Of a DNA stretch of 64,000 nucleotides, positions 54,466-64,000 are shown piece by piece. How positions within the stretch are numbered: the stretch's first letter is position 1; each line of letters starts with the position of its first letter. A program made the position numbers and the translations under genes. A model generated the notes under the pieces. The model ran no database searches. It was not told the DNA's origin and saw only the letters and a program-made list of their open reading frames with translations. This stretch comes from Variovorax sp. KK3 (GTDB taxonomy: Bacteria; Pseudomonadota; Gammaproteobacteria; Burkholderiales; Burkholderiaceae_C), in the NCBI RefSeq assembly GCF_001984055.1, contig NZ_LYVO01000020.1, forward strand, positions 1-64,000, written 5' to 3'.

Positions 54466-55050
54466 TCAGCGGCGCTGGTCGTCGTTGGCGGCGTTGTCCG
54501 AGCGCCTGGCGTCGTCGCCGGGCGAGACGATCACGCGGCGCTTGCCGTCGTCGGCCGGCGGGCCGACCACGCGCTCGATGGCCTTCACGAACTGGGGCAC
54601 CAGTGCGAGCACGGCCAGCGCGAGAAGGGTGCTGAGCACGGCCGTGACTTCGCGGCCGAGTCCGCAGGCCATGCCGATGGCAGCCGTCATCCACAGGCCG
54701 GCCGCGGTGGTGAGGCCCTGCACCTGTTGTTCGTCCTTGCCCTGCTTGAGGATGGTGCCGGCGCAGAGAAAGCCGACGCCGGCGACCAGGCCCTGGATCA
54801 CGCGGCTCATGTCGGCCGGCTCGATGCCGGACTGCTGCGGGATCAGCACGAACATCGCCGAGCCGATCGCCACCAGCATGTGGGTGCGCACGCCGGCGGC
54901 TTTGCCTTGCTGCTCGCGTTCGAAGCCGAGCGCGAAGCCCAGGATCGCGGCCAGCACCAGGCGCACCACGATGCGGGTGACCTGTGCGATGTCGCCGACG
55001 TCCGAGAACTCGGTGGCGATCGTGTCGGTGACCGCGTCCCACCAGCTCAA
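54466..55050 (-). CDS. MgtC/SapB-family inner-membrane protein
   Basis: 194 residues with four or five membrane helices and the MgtC core LGFALGFEREQQGKAAGVRTH, VGFLCAGTIL and GLTTAAGLWMTAAIG. The start is a TTG at 55050, supported by a GGGGGTGA ribosome site; no ATG is suitably placed. MgtC proteins modulate ATP synthase and Mg2+ homeostasis in some pathogens; the role here is unknown. The C-terminal tail is hydrophilic. Confidence 0.92.
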   Translation of the reverse strand: MSWWDAVTDTIATEFSDVGDIAQVTRIVVRLVLAAILGFALGFEREQQGKAAGVRTHMLVAIGSAMFVLIPQQSGIEPADMSRVIQGLVAGVGFLCAGTILKQGKDEQQVQGLTTAAGLWMTAAIGMACGLGREVTAVLSTLLALAVLALVPQFVKAIERVVGPPADDGKRRVIVSPGDDARRSDNAANDDQRR

Positions 55051-55105
55051 GAGTCACCCCCAGCCGGCTGTGCGGTGTGGCTCACGACACTAGCCGGGGC
55101 AATGG

Positions 55106-57127
55106 TCAAGGCAGGTCCTTGTTGGGCTCCGGCTCGGCGGCGTTGCGCGGGCCCACGGAGCCCAGGCGGTCTTTGAGCGACTGGGGGCGGCCGGTGATCA
55201 GCGCGGCGTAGTTGGTGGTGTTGGCCAGCACCTTCTTGACGTAGTCGCGCGTCTCGTTGAAGGGCACGTTCTCGGCCCAGATGGCGGCTTCCATGACCGG
55301 GCCGTTGCGCCAGCTGCGCGGCCGCCCGGGGCCGGCGTTGTAGGCGGCGGCGGCCAGGGCCATGGAGCCGTCGAAGTCGTCGAGCGCGAGCTTCAGGTAG
55401 TTGGTGCCGATGGTGATGTTGGTGTCGCGGTCGTTGATCTGGTTGGGCGTGAAGCCGTTCATGCCGATCTTGCGGGCGGTCCAGCGCGCGGTGGCGGGCA
55501 TCACCTGCATCAGGCCCGAGGCGCCGACGCCGGAGCGGGCGTCCATGATGAAGCGGCTTTCCTGCCGGATCAGGCCGTAGACGTAGGCGGGGTCGAGGCC
55601 GATTTCCTGGCTTTTCTGCAGCACCGTGTCGTGAAAGGGCATGGGGAAGCGTTGCTCCGCATCGATGGCGCCCTTGGTTCGCTCGCTGGTGTTGATGCAG
55701 CGGTCCCACACCTCGCGCTGGCAGGCGAAGTCGGCGGCGGCCAGCAGCTCGCGGTCGCCCATGCCCCCCTTGTCGTGCAGGTTGGTGGCGTAGTTCCACT
55801 CGCGCACGCCTTCGGAGCGCAGGCCCAGTGAGATGGCGTAGAGGGCTCGGTTCAGCGACGGGTTGCCGCGCGCCGCAGCTTTTTCTTCCGCAGTGAGCGG
55901 GGCAGGGCGCGTCGGCGAACTCGCGCGCTGGCCCAGTTCTTCGAGGGCCAGCAGCTCGTAGAAGCCGCGCGTGCCGGCGATGGATTCGTAGAGCGCGCGG
56001 GCTTCGGCGCGGCGCTCGTCGCCGCCCTGGGCATCCAGGGCGCGGGCCTTCCAGTAGATCCAGGTCGGGTCTTTCTGGGTGGACTCTTCCATGGCATTGA
56101 TGGCGGCGCGCACTTCCTTCCAGTTGCCGGTGCGCAGTGCGGCGCGTGTCTTCCAGGCCAGCATGTCGTCGGACAGGTCGGCGTTCTTGGTGACGTTGGC
56201 GAAGGCGCCGTTGGCAGCAGGCGAGAGCTTGACGGCGTACTGCCGGCCGATCGCGCCCCAGATCCAGTTGCGCTCCTCGGGCGAGAGCATCACGCTCCAC
56301 TTGCTCTCGACTTGCGAGGCTGCCATGTCCGGGTCGGCGATGACCATCTTGATCAGCGCTAGCGTGACCAGCTCGCGGCGCTCCTTGCCGGGCGCGATGC
56401 CACGGCCGGCAAGAAACTTGGCCATGCTGGCGTTGAGCTCGTCGAACAGCGGCACGGCATCGGGCGAGGCCAGGTTGACGGCGGCGCGCGCGGCCTGCGG
56501 GCGGTTGGCCTCGATCGACAGGCGAGCCTTCTTCCATGCGTCGTTGGGCGACATCATGCGGGCCGAGATCAGGCGGTCGGCAGCGGTCAGGCAACCGTCG
56601 TCGAGCTCGCGCTGGCCCAGCCAGGTGCGGCGCACCTCGTCGGCCTGCGCAGCGTTGGGCGTGCCCGAACGCAGGGCGTCGACGAGCACGGCATAGCAGC
56701 GCACCTGCGGGTCGTCGTTCATGCGAAAGGCGGGGTGCAGCTGGGCGAAGCCGTCCCAGTCGCGGCGCTGGCCCAGCAGGATGAGCCAGTCGTTGCGAAG
56801 GCGGTCTTCCTGATACGTGCCAGCGTAGCGTGCGAGGAAGTCCTGCACCTCGAGCGCGCTGGCCTCGCCGAGCCGCGACTTGAGTTCCCAATACGCGGCC
56901 CAGGGCTCGAGCAGGTGGCCGCGTGCTTGCGGCAGCAGGGCGGAAAGGCGGGCCTTGTCGCCGCGCTGCGCGGCTTGCCTCATCTGCAGCACCACGTCGT
57001 CGTTTCCGCTTTGCGCACGCGCCGGCTGCAGCAGCGTGGCGGCTGCGAGGGCGAGTGGAAGAAGAAGGGTGGGGAAAGGAGCGCGGAGGAAGGTGCGCAC
57101 CGGTGACAAAATGCTTGCGAACTGCAT
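55106..57127 (-). CDS. slt: Soluble lytic murein transglycosylase (Slt70 type)
   Basis: 673 residues: a signal peptide (about 1-39), a long helical superhelix, and a C-terminal lysozyme-like domain with catalytic Glu523 (GLIRQESRF), SGVGASGLMQVMPATA and AAAAYNAGPGR. It cleaves peptidoglycan in the periplasm. The ATG at 57127 is nine bases from the divergent cyclo-ligase start; a GTG at codon 9 or so is a possible alternative. Confidence 0.95.
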   Translation of the reverse strand: MQFASILSPVRTFLRAPFPTLLLPLALAAATLLQPARAQSGNDDVVLQMRQAAQRGDKARLSALLPQARGHLLEPWAAYWELKSRLGEASALEVQDFLARYAGTYQEDRLRNDWLILLGQRRDWDGFAQLHPAFRMNDDPQVRCYAVLVDALRSGTPNAAQADEVRRTWLGQRELDDGCLTAADRLISARMMSPNDAWKKARLSIEANRPQAARAAVNLASPDAVPLFDELNASMAKFLAGRGIAPGKERRELVTLALIKMVIADPDMAASQVESKWSVMLSPEERNWIWGAIGRQYAVKLSPAANGAFANVTKNADLSDDMLAWKTRAALRTGNWKEVRAAINAMEESTQKDPTWIYWKARALDAQGGDERRAEARALYESIAGTRGFYELLALEELGQRASSPTRPAPLTAEEKAAARGNPSLNRALYAISLGLRSEGVREWNYATNLHDKGGMGDRELLAAADFACQREVWDRCINTSERTKGAIDAEQRFPMPFHDTVLQKSQEIGLDPAYVYGLIRQESRFIMDARSGVGASGLMQVMPATARWTARKIGMNGFTPNQINDRDTNITIGTNYLKLALDDFDGSMALAAAAYNAGPGRPRSWRNGPVMEAAIWAENVPFNETRDYVKKVLANTTNYAALITGRPQSLKDRLGSVGPRNAAEPEPNKDLP

Positions 57128-57136
57128 CGGGGGATT

Positions 57137-57751
57137 ATGGACAAGTCAAAGGGCGCCGACACCTCGGCAACTGCCAACTTTCTCAAGCAACAGCTGCGTT
57201 CCGCACTGATCGAGCAGCGCCTTGCGATGCCTGACCGGCTGCAGCGTGCCGATCTGCTGCAACGCGTGATGCGCATCTGGCTGGTGGGCCGGCCCGACAC
57301 GGTGATCGGTGCCTATTGGCCGATCAAGGGCGAGTTCGATCCGCTGCCCGCGCTGCACCGCTGGAAGGAAGACGGCGAACTGCAAGGCGAGCGGCAACGC
57401 CGCCGCATCGGCCTTCCGGTGGTGGACAAGGTGCACAAGACGCTGACCTTCCATGCGTGGTACCCGGGCTGCCCGATGGAGAACGACGCCTACGACATCC
57501 CCAAGCCCAAGGACACCGAGCTGATCGTGCCGACGCTGCTCTTCGTGCCCTGCCTGGGGTACAGCGCGGGCGGCTATCGGCTGGGCTATGGCGGCGGCTT
57601 CTACGACCGCACGCTGGCTGCGCTGGAGCCGCGGCCCTTCACGGTCGGGCTGGGCTTCACCAATGGCTTTCTCGACGACTTCGAGCCCGAGGCACACGAT
57701 CTTCCTTTGGACGCGATCCTGAACGACAACGGGGTCGTCTGGCCTGTCTAG
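57137..57751 (+). CDS. ygfA: 5-formyltetrahydrofolate cyclo-ligase
   Basis: 204 residues. It has the N-terminal helix with KQQLRSALIEQRLAMP, then VIGAYWPIKGEFDP and the ATP-binding loop GYSAGGYRLGYGGGFYDRTL. It converts 5-formyl-THF to methenyl-THF. The 6S RNA often found beside this gene has no room here, because the divergent slt start is only nine bases upstream. It converges on the LysR gene. Confidence 0.95.
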   Translation: MDKSKGADTSATANFLKQQLRSALIEQRLAMPDRLQRADLLQRVMRIWLVGRPDTVIGAYWPIKGEFDPLPALHRWKEDGELQGERQRRRIGLPVVDKVHKTLTFHAWYPGCPMENDAYDIPKPKDTELIVPTLLFVPCLGYSAGGYRLGYGGGFYDRTLAALEPRPFTVGLGFTNGFLDDFEPEAHDLPLDAILNDNGVVWPV

Positions 57752-57763
57752 GCGCTTCCCCGC

Positions 57764-58747
57764 TCAGTCCATCTGATCGATGGTGTCGGGGTCCGGCACT
57801 TCGCCGATGGTCTCGCGCGTGATGGCGGCCTGCGCCTCCAGCCAGTCGCGAAAGGCCTGGATTTCCGGCCGCTGCGTGCTGCGCGGGCCGACCAGGAGCC
57901 AGTAGGCCATTGGTGAATCGAGGCCGTGCTGCGGCAGCACCTGCACCAGGTCGCCGTTGGCCAGGCTTTCGGCGATGAGCGAGCTGCGCGCCAGCACCAC
58001 GCCTTGGCCGGCCAGCGCGGCCTGCACCATCTGGTAGGCGTAGTTGAAGTAGAGCCAGCGCTTGGGCTGGGCGCGCTGCAGTTCGTTCACGTCGAACCAG
58101 CGCCGCCAGGTCAGCCACTCGAGATGCGTGCGGTGCGCGTCGCCGGCTTCGATGAGCGTGAACTTCGCGATGTCGGCCGGCGACTTGATGGGCGGGCTGC
58201 TCTTGATCAGCCACGGGCTGGCCACCGGCGTGAGCGTCTCGCCGAAGAGGCGGATGGCGCCGCTCGGCATGCTGGAAGCCGGGCCGTAGCGCAGCGCGAT
58301 GTCGATGTCCGCCAAGTCCATGTCGACCGCCGAATCGGTGGCGTCGATGCGGATGTCGATGTCGGGGTTGTCTCGCTGAAAGGCCTCGAGCCGCGGGATC
58401 AGCCACATCGACGCGAAGGACGCGAAGGTGGTGAGCGACACGCTCTTGCGCCCCGCGCTCTGCCGTATCTGCCGCACGGCGCCGTCGATGCGCGGCAGCG
58501 CCTGCTGCACCGCCAGCAGCAGTTGCGCACCGGCGCTGGTGAGCTCGACGGCACGCGTGTGGCGCAGGAACAGGCTCACGCCCACCTCTTCTTCAAGGGA
58601 CTGGATCTGCCGGCTCACGGCCGACTGGGTGAGCGCCATCTCCTCGGCGGCGGCGCGGAAGTTCAGGTGCCGGGCCACCGCCTCGAAGGCGCGCAGATGG
58701 CCGGCCGAGATGGGGCGGGAGCGCAGGTGGGTCTGCGAGTACTGCAT
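57764..58747 (-). CDS. LysR-family regulator, GcvA-like
   Basis: 327 residues. The N-terminal HTH (GHLRAFEAVARHLNFRAAAEEMALTQSAVSRQIQSL) is followed by an effector domain with TTFASFASMWLIPRL and DIDIALRYG, the GcvA-type wording. It is divergent from the DUF2917 gene with a 168-bp gap, the most likely target. Confidence 0.95.
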   Translation of the reverse strand: MQYSQTHLRSRPISAGHLRAFEAVARHLNFRAAAEEMALTQSAVSRQIQSLEEEVGVSLFLRHTRAVELTSAGAQLLLAVQQALPRIDGAVRQIRQSAGRKSVSLTTFASFASMWLIPRLEAFQRDNPDIDIRIDATDSAVDMDLADIDIALRYGPASSMPSGAIRLFGETLTPVASPWLIKSSPPIKSPADIAKFTLIEAGDAHRTHLEWLTWRRWFDVNELQRAQPKRWLYFNYAYQMVQAALAGQGVVLARSSLIAESLANGDLVQVLPQHGLDSPMAYWLLVGPRSTQRPEIQAFRDWLEAQAAITRETIGEVPDPDTIDQMD

Positions 58748-58915
58748 GGGAGAGTCCGATGCGGGTCGGCCCGATTGATGCGAAAGCGGAATCAGTAGGC
58801 TACCGCGTTTTCATTGGACCGCCAACGGAGGAGCGCCGATCATTCATTCCCGAAGCGCGATGTTGCGCTGATCTGGAGAAACCTCTTCCGTTCTCTTCCT
58901 TCTTAGGAGCCCAGT

Positions 58916-59239
58916 ATGTCTGCCGTCTGCACCACCACCACCACGTTCCCGTCGTCCCCGGTCCTGGCCAAGCGCCCGGCCACCGTCCCGCCGGCCGTGC
59001 GCCGCGGTGCCTGGCAACTGGGCTACGGCGAGGCGACCAGCATCAAGGCCTCCAGCGCCAGCATCCTGCGCGTCCGCCAGGGCCGCGTGTGGGTGACGCG
59101 CGACGCCACCGCCCAGTGGGGCAGCGAAGACCTGGTGCTCGCACCGGGCGAGACGCTGCGCATCGAGGCCGGCGAACGCATCGTGATGGAGCCGTGGGAC
59201 ACCCATGGCGCCACCTACAGCTGGGACGCCGCGGCCTGA
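58916..59239 (+). CDS. DUF2917 family protein
   Basis: 107 residues. A Thr-rich start (TTTTTF) and a beta-rich domain with SILRVRQGRVWVTRD and DLVLAPGETLRI fit DUF2917, a small cupin-like family. Function unknown. A TAGGAG ribosome site lies before the ATG. It is divergent from the GcvA-like regulator. Confidence 0.88.
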   Translation: MSAVCTTTTTFPSSPVLAKRPATVPPAVRRGAWQLGYGEATSIKASSASILRVRQGRVWVTRDATAQWGSEDLVLAPGETLRIEAGERIVMEPWDTHGATYSWDAAA

Positions 59240-59261
59240 ACGCCTGTTCCGTGACGTCGTT

Positions 59262-59654
59262 CTAGATATCGAGCCGGGGGCGCAGCGCGAGGAATTGCGC
59301 CAGCGCCTCCGCGCCGTCGAGCATGCACAAGTCCTCGACGTGATCGGTTTCCTCGACATGGGCCAGCCCCATGTCGAAGCGCAGGTAGCGGCGAACGTCG
59401 AGCGCACCTTCGTGCAGCACCTTCATCTCCACGTGCCGCGGATCGGCCTCGATCCGATCCAGCAGGCGCAGCACGTTTCCGCGCGGCCCCTCGATGTGAT
59501 GGCAGAAGTGCATGCCGTCGAAAACCAGCAAGCCCGTGATCGACTCGTGCGCGTTGCGCGCGCGGGCCTGGGACACGATGTGGCCGACGGCGTCGGTCGG
59601 GCACTGGGGCGCCAGCAGGCTGCAGTAAAGGATCTCGTGAAGCGGCTCGGACAT
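59262..59654 (-). CDS. BLUF-domain protein with a substituted photocycle glutamine
   Basis: 130 residues, essentially a lone BLUF domain (a FAD-binding blue-light sensor fold). Tyr10 (ILYCS) and Asn34 (RARNAHESITGLL) correspond to conserved flavin contacts. The position of the invariant photocycle Gln, in the G-x-F-x-Q-x-x-E-G-P motif, is His52 here (MHFCHHIEGP). It may therefore not show normal BLUF photochemistry. A short C-terminal acidic helix follows. It is divergent from the Crp/Fnr regulator gene, 90 bp apart. Confidence 0.87.
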   Translation of the reverse strand: MSEPLHEILYCSLLAPQCPTDAVGHIVSQARARNAHESITGLLVFDGMHFCHHIEGPRGNVLRLLDRIEADPRHVEMKVLHEGALDVRRYLRFDMGLAHVEETDHVEDLCMLDGAEALAQFLALRPRLDI

Positions 59655-59744
59655 GCGGGGGATCGATGGGCGAGGGGAGTGTAGGAGTGCGCTTCCAGTT
59701 GCGAAATGTGAAAAGACATACGCCGTCCAGCCTATATTCCGGCG

Positions 59745-60515
59745 GTGAACTTCGAGGAACATCTCCAAGCCATTCCGCCGCCGGCGGGTGAGCATCCATG
59801 CCATCGCTGCGCCCTGCGCGGCAACTCTGCCTTCCTGCCGGTCTCGGCAGAAGACCTGCGCGTCATCGAGTCCTTCCGCAATGGGGCGCGCGTGGTGGAA
59901 GCAGGCCGGCCGGTGATCGAGGAAGACCGCCCGAGCCCGCAGCTCTACACCATCTATTCGGGCTGGGCGTTCCGCTACAAGACGCTGAGCGACGGCCGCC
60001 GCCAGATCCTCGGCTTCCTGCTGCCGGGCGACTTCATCGGCCTGCAGGACGAATTCGCCGACAGCCATACGCACGGCGTGGAAGCCGTCACCGACGTCAC
60101 GCTCTGCACCTTCGTACGCGAACGGCTGTGGCCGCTGTTCCAGGCGCAACCGAAGCTGGGTTACCACATCACCTGGCTGGCCGCGCGCGAAGAGAAGATG
60201 GTCGACGACAACCTGGTCACGGCCGGCCGGCGCAACGCGGCCGAACGGGTCGCGATGCTGCTGATGCACTTGTACCGCCGTGCCGAGCGCGTGGGCATGG
60301 CGCGCGAAGGCTGGGTGGAGTTTCCGTTCAATCAGCAGCACATCGCCGACGCGCTGGGCCTGTCGCTGGTGCACACCAACAAGACGTTGCGGCGCCTGCA
60401 GCGGCTCGGCCTGTATCGGCTGGAAGGCGGCTGGCTGCGCATCATGGAGCCGCATGCGCTCGAGGCGCTGGGCGACTACTTCGAGCGTCCGTTGCAGCCC
60501 ACACCGTTGATCTGA
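59745..60515 (+). CDS. Crp/Fnr-family regulator, partial FNR-type cysteine set
   Basis: 256 residues from a GTG at 59745. It has a cyclic-nucleotide-type sensor domain (FLLPGDFIGLQDEF), a long dimer helix and a winged HTH (FNQQHIADALGLSLVHTNKTLRRL). Cys19 and Cys22 plus Cys121 match three of the four FNR Fe-S ligands; the third N-terminal Cys is absent. The recognition helix lacks the FNR ExxSR residues (it reads VHTNK), so the DNA site should differ from an FNR box. Confidence 0.92.
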   Translation: MNFEEHLQAIPPPAGEHPCHRCALRGNSAFLPVSAEDLRVIESFRNGARVVEAGRPVIEEDRPSPQLYTIYSGWAFRYKTLSDGRRQILGFLLPGDFIGLQDEFADSHTHGVEAVTDVTLCTFVRERLWPLFQAQPKLGYHITWLAAREEKMVDDNLVTAGRRNAAERVAMLLMHLYRRAERVGMAREGWVEFPFNQQHIADALGLSLVHTNKTLRRLQRLGLYRLEGGWLRIMEPHALEALGDYFERPLQPTPLI

Positions 60516-60638
60516 TCGGGCCGCTGGCTTGCCGGGTGGTCACGGGCTTCGCGTATCGTAGAGGCCCGTCTGCATTTGCAGGCGCTGCCACCCACCCGGC
60601 GCCCTGCCGGCCAATCCCCTGACCGCCGCCGCCCACCC

Positions 60639-61943
60639 GTGAAGCTCCTGCCCCGTCTGCGCCAGATCGCCATGGTCGGCGGCGTCGAAACCTTCGGCGT
60701 CGCCATCGGCGGCATTGCCGGCCTGCTCATCGTCAACGTGCTGCCGAAGGACCAATACGCGGCCTACACCTTCCTCGTCGCCTGCATGACGCTGATCCTG
60801 GGCGTCACCGACCTGGGCCTGGCCCATTGCTGCCTGCCCATCGTCGGTCAGCGCGCGGGCGAGCGGAACTGGGTGGTGGGCGTGTGCCACCAGGTTTTTC
60901 GCAAGCGCTGGTACCTGCTCGGGCTGGGGCTGGCAGTGGTGGTGCCCTATTGGTTCTACAGTTCGCAGCAGCATGCGTGGTCGGGCTGGCCGTACTGGGT
61001 GGCGTCGCTGATGATGGTGTCGGTGGTGCTGCTCACGCTGCGGGAACACTACGCCAGCACCGTGCTGCTGATCCTGAGCCAGATCTCCACGCTGAACCGC
61101 GTGGCCTTCAGCGCGCACAGCGTGCGCATCGGCTTCGTGGGGCTCGTGCTGCTGCTGCCGATCACTTCGTGGTCGGTGGTGGGCATCGTGGCAGCGACCG
61201 CCGCGGGCAGCTTCGTCAGCGTGCTGCTCTATCGCAAGGCCTTCCGGCGCACCGAGGTGCCCGATGCACGCCTCGACGGCGAGCCGGCGCGCAAGGTGGA
61301 CAGCGAAATCATCCGCATCGCCAAGCCGCTGGTGCTGCCGGGCATCTTCTACCAGGTGCAGGGAGTCATCACCGTGTTCCTGGTGTCGCTGTTCGGCACC
61401 GCCAACATGCTGGCCGAGGTCGGCGCCTTCGGCCGGCTGGCCATGGTGTTGATCGTGGTCGACCGCGTCACCAACGTGCTGCTGTTCCCGGCCATCGCCC
61501 GCGCGCCCATGGGGCCGCGGCTGGGCACCATCGTCGCGCAGTCGCACATCGCCTACATCGCGATGGGCTCGCTGGTGCTGCTCACGGCCTTCTTCGTTCC
61601 GGACTGGTGGATCCTGCTGCTGGGCAAGCAGTACGCGAGCATGGCGCCGCTGGTGTGGATGGTGTTCCTGGCCTCGATCGTCATGAACGCCTCGGGCTTT
61701 GCGTTCCGCACGTTGTCGGTACGCGGCGCGACCTCGGGGCAGACGTACAGCATCGCGGTGACGCTGATCACGCAGGTGCTCTTCCTGTGGCTGGTGGGCA
61801 TCAGCGACCTGCGCTCGGTGCTGTGGTTCGGCATCGCGACCGCCCTGGCCAACTTCGGCTACCAGTACGCGCTGCTCGCGGCGCGCTGGGTGGGCTGGCG
61901 GCGCGAGCCGCTGCCCGAGGACGCGACTCAGGCGCGCCTGTAG
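60639..61943 (+). CDS. Polysaccharide flippase-like membrane protein (Wzx/MATE-like)
   Basis: 434 residues from a GTG at 60639 (VKLLPRL). An in-frame TTG at 60576 would add a Pro/Arg-rich tail and is less likely. About twelve membrane helices; it starts QIAMVGGVETFGVAIGGIAGLLIV, as O-antigen/teichoic-acid-type exporters do. It probably moves a lipid-linked sugar across the inner membrane. It converges with the glycosyltransferase gene, overlapping by 16 bp, which supports a surface-sugar role. Confidence 0.88.
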   Translation: MKLLPRLRQIAMVGGVETFGVAIGGIAGLLIVNVLPKDQYAAYTFLVACMTLILGVTDLGLAHCCLPIVGQRAGERNWVVGVCHQVFRKRWYLLGLGLAVVVPYWFYSSQQHAWSGWPYWVASLMMVSVVLLTLREHYASTVLLILSQISTLNRVAFSAHSVRIGFVGLVLLLPITSWSVVGIVAATAAGSFVSVLLYRKAFRRTEVPDARLDGEPARKVDSEIIRIAKPLVLPGIFYQVQGVITVFLVSLFGTANMLAEVGAFGRLAMVLIVVDRVTNVLLFPAIARAPMGPRLGTIVAQSHIAYIAMGSLVLLTAFFVPDWWILLLGKQYASMAPLVWMVFLASIVMNASGFAFRTLSVRGATSGQTYSIAVTLITQVLFLWLVGISDLRSVLWFGIATALANFGYQYALLAARWVGWRREPLPEDATQARL

Positions 61944-62860
61944 ACCCGCCCGATCGCCGCGGCGATCTTGAGTGCCCGTTCGTTCTTGCGCAACTCGCCG
62001 TCCGAGTACACGCGGATCGGCGCGTTGGCGTAGCGCCAGTACCACTTGCTCGCAGCCGAGGGCGGCCGCCCCTTCAGCGCATGGCCGATGAAGCCGCCGT
62101 GCCACGGCTTGATCGAGCCGATGGCGTGCGAGAGGTAGTAGCCGCCGGGCGCGAAGTCCATGGCTTCAGGACCGGCGGTGTTGAGCGGCGCTTCGGTCAC
62201 GGTCAGCGCGTAGTTGAGCGCGTCCTGGTCGGTGGAATGGAAGAGGGCGGCCGAGCCACCGGCCTTGAGCTGCTTGGCGCCTTCGTTGTAGTCGACCACC
62301 AGGTCGCACAGCCGCCGCCACAGGTCGAGAAACTCGAAGTGCGCGCGCGACACCGCGATGAAGCCGGCGTTGTAGTAGCGGTCGAGCCCGCGCCGCGGCG
62401 TGGCGCCGTGCGGCTCGAAGAAGCGGGCCCACAACAGGCGCTTGGGGTGCCGCGCCGGAAAGCACCAGTTCACGTCTTCGGCCAGCGAGATGCCGTCTTC
62501 GCTGAACCAGCCGCACAGCGAGGCCCAGTCGCACTTGACCACGATGTCGGGGTCGATGTAGGCCACGATGTCCGCCCCGGGCGAGTGCATTTCGAACATC
62601 TCGCGGATGAAAGTCGGCTTGTAGTAGGTGAAGTGCAGCGGCGTGTCGAGCTCCAGCATGCGCAGCACCAGGCCCGCGCCCACGGGAAACCGGCCACTGG
62701 CGCGGTCATAGGCCGGCGCATCGACGATCCAGCTGGGCAGGGCGCCCCGGTAGCCCACCCACAGTTCGCCCTGGTAGCCGGAGGCGATCAGCGAATTGGC
62801 CAGCGCCGCCACGCCGTAGTGGTAGTTCTTCTCGAAAAGCGTGCAGAGGGTGATGTTCAT
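61928..62860 (-). CDS. Glycosyltransferase-like protein (GT8-type fold)
   Basis: 310 residues. It starts MNITLCTLFEKNYHYGVAAL and has a DxD-type metal site in VAYIDPDIVVK (about residue 103), then EDVNWCFPARHP and RYYNAGFIAVSR, the pattern of GT8-like nucleotide-sugar transferases. The C-terminus carries GSIKPWHGGF, a typical acceptor/His site. The substrate is unknown. Confidence 0.85.
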   Translation of the reverse strand: MNITLCTLFEKNYHYGVAALANSLIASGYQGELWVGYRGALPSWIVDAPAYDRASGRFPVGAGLVLRMLELDTPLHFTYYKPTFIREMFEMHSPGADIVAYIDPDIVVKCDWASLCGWFSEDGISLAEDVNWCFPARHPKRLLWARFFEPHGATPRRGLDRYYNAGFIAVSRAHFEFLDLWRRLCDLVVDYNEGAKQLKAGGSAALFHSTDQDALNYALTVTEAPLNTAGPEAMDFAPGGYYLSHAIGSIKPWHGGFIGHALKGRPPSAASKWYWRYANAPIRVYSDGELRKNERALKIAAAIGRVYRRA

Positions 62861-62974
62861 GGAGGGCTGAGGGCCGGGGAAATCTTGCGGGCGATGTGCG
62901 CGAGAGTGTAAACAAATGTTGTACTCGTGCTGCAGCGCATCCGCTCTACGGCCGGTTGGCCTGTGACGGATGCC

Positions 62975-64000
<1,026 letters not shown>

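Noticed and set aside
58861..59407. Open frames on the minus strand opposite the DUF2917 gene
   Set aside because: Arg-rich shadow frames with no ribosome site. The plus-strand gene has a clear start and family pattern.

Overview
The window is high-GC, gene-dense DNA that most resembles a member of the Comamonadaceae (Burkholderiales), probably Variovorax or a close relative. This rests on gene content and neighbourhoods I recognise: a GlrK/QseG-type pair next to miaB, the SDR-folB-ttcA run, small DUF2917-type proteins, glmU beside a DUF6279 lipoprotein, and many ATGA-coupled operons. It is inference, because no rRNA or other marker gene is present. I saw no tRNA, rRNA, CRISPR array, integrase or insertion sequence.

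Layout. 1-9.2 kb: a QseG-like lipoprotein, a GlrK-type sensor kinase, miaB, an exported protein, an RND efflux adaptor and pump, and a VOC protein. 9.3-12.7 kb: a LysR regulator and two hypothetical genes (a large helical protein and a small acidic protein ahead of it) that look like an effector/chaperone pair. 12.8-27.6 kb: a five-gene, minus-strand, tightly coupled biosynthetic operon. It holds a 2427-residue NRPS-PKS-aminotransferase hybrid, a 1670-residue NRPS without thioesterase, a Sfp-type phosphopantetheinyl transferase and two alpha/beta-hydrolase-fold proteins. 27.9-45.7 kb: mostly housekeeping genes. These are folate and tRNA-thiolation genes, a MidA-type methyltransferase, a TauD-type dioxygenase with its ABC importer, hisN, an AraC-type regulator, a ROK kinase, a MocR regulator, and the trehalose operon otsB-GH15-otsA. 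45.9-52.4 kb: a visibly more AT-rich accessory block. It contains an RHS-tip toxin with duplicated immunity genes and a decayed toxin tail, a transglutaminase-like protein, and a complete alpha-hydroxyketone quorum-sensing set (synthase, sensor kinase, response regulator). 52.4-64 kb: cca, a GST, MgtC, slt, a 5-formyl-THF cyclo-ligase, two regulators, a BLUF-like protein, a flippase, a glycosyltransferase, a DUF6279 lipoprotein and the start of glmU.

How the biosynthetic genes work together. The first protein activates an amino acid and extends it with malonate. It then appears to transaminate the resulting beta-ketone while it is still on the carrier, which predicts a 3,4-diamino acid unit. 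The second protein adds a further residue (its binding pocket reads glycine-like) and ends in a condensation-carrier pair that has no adenylation domain and no release domain. The neighbouring hydrolases, one with Cys and one with Arg at the nucleophile position, are the obvious candidates for release. I do not recognise this assembly line as a described pathway. It and the alpha-hydroxyketone signalling locus are the two most interesting systems in the window. Whether the signalling system controls the assembly line is speculation.
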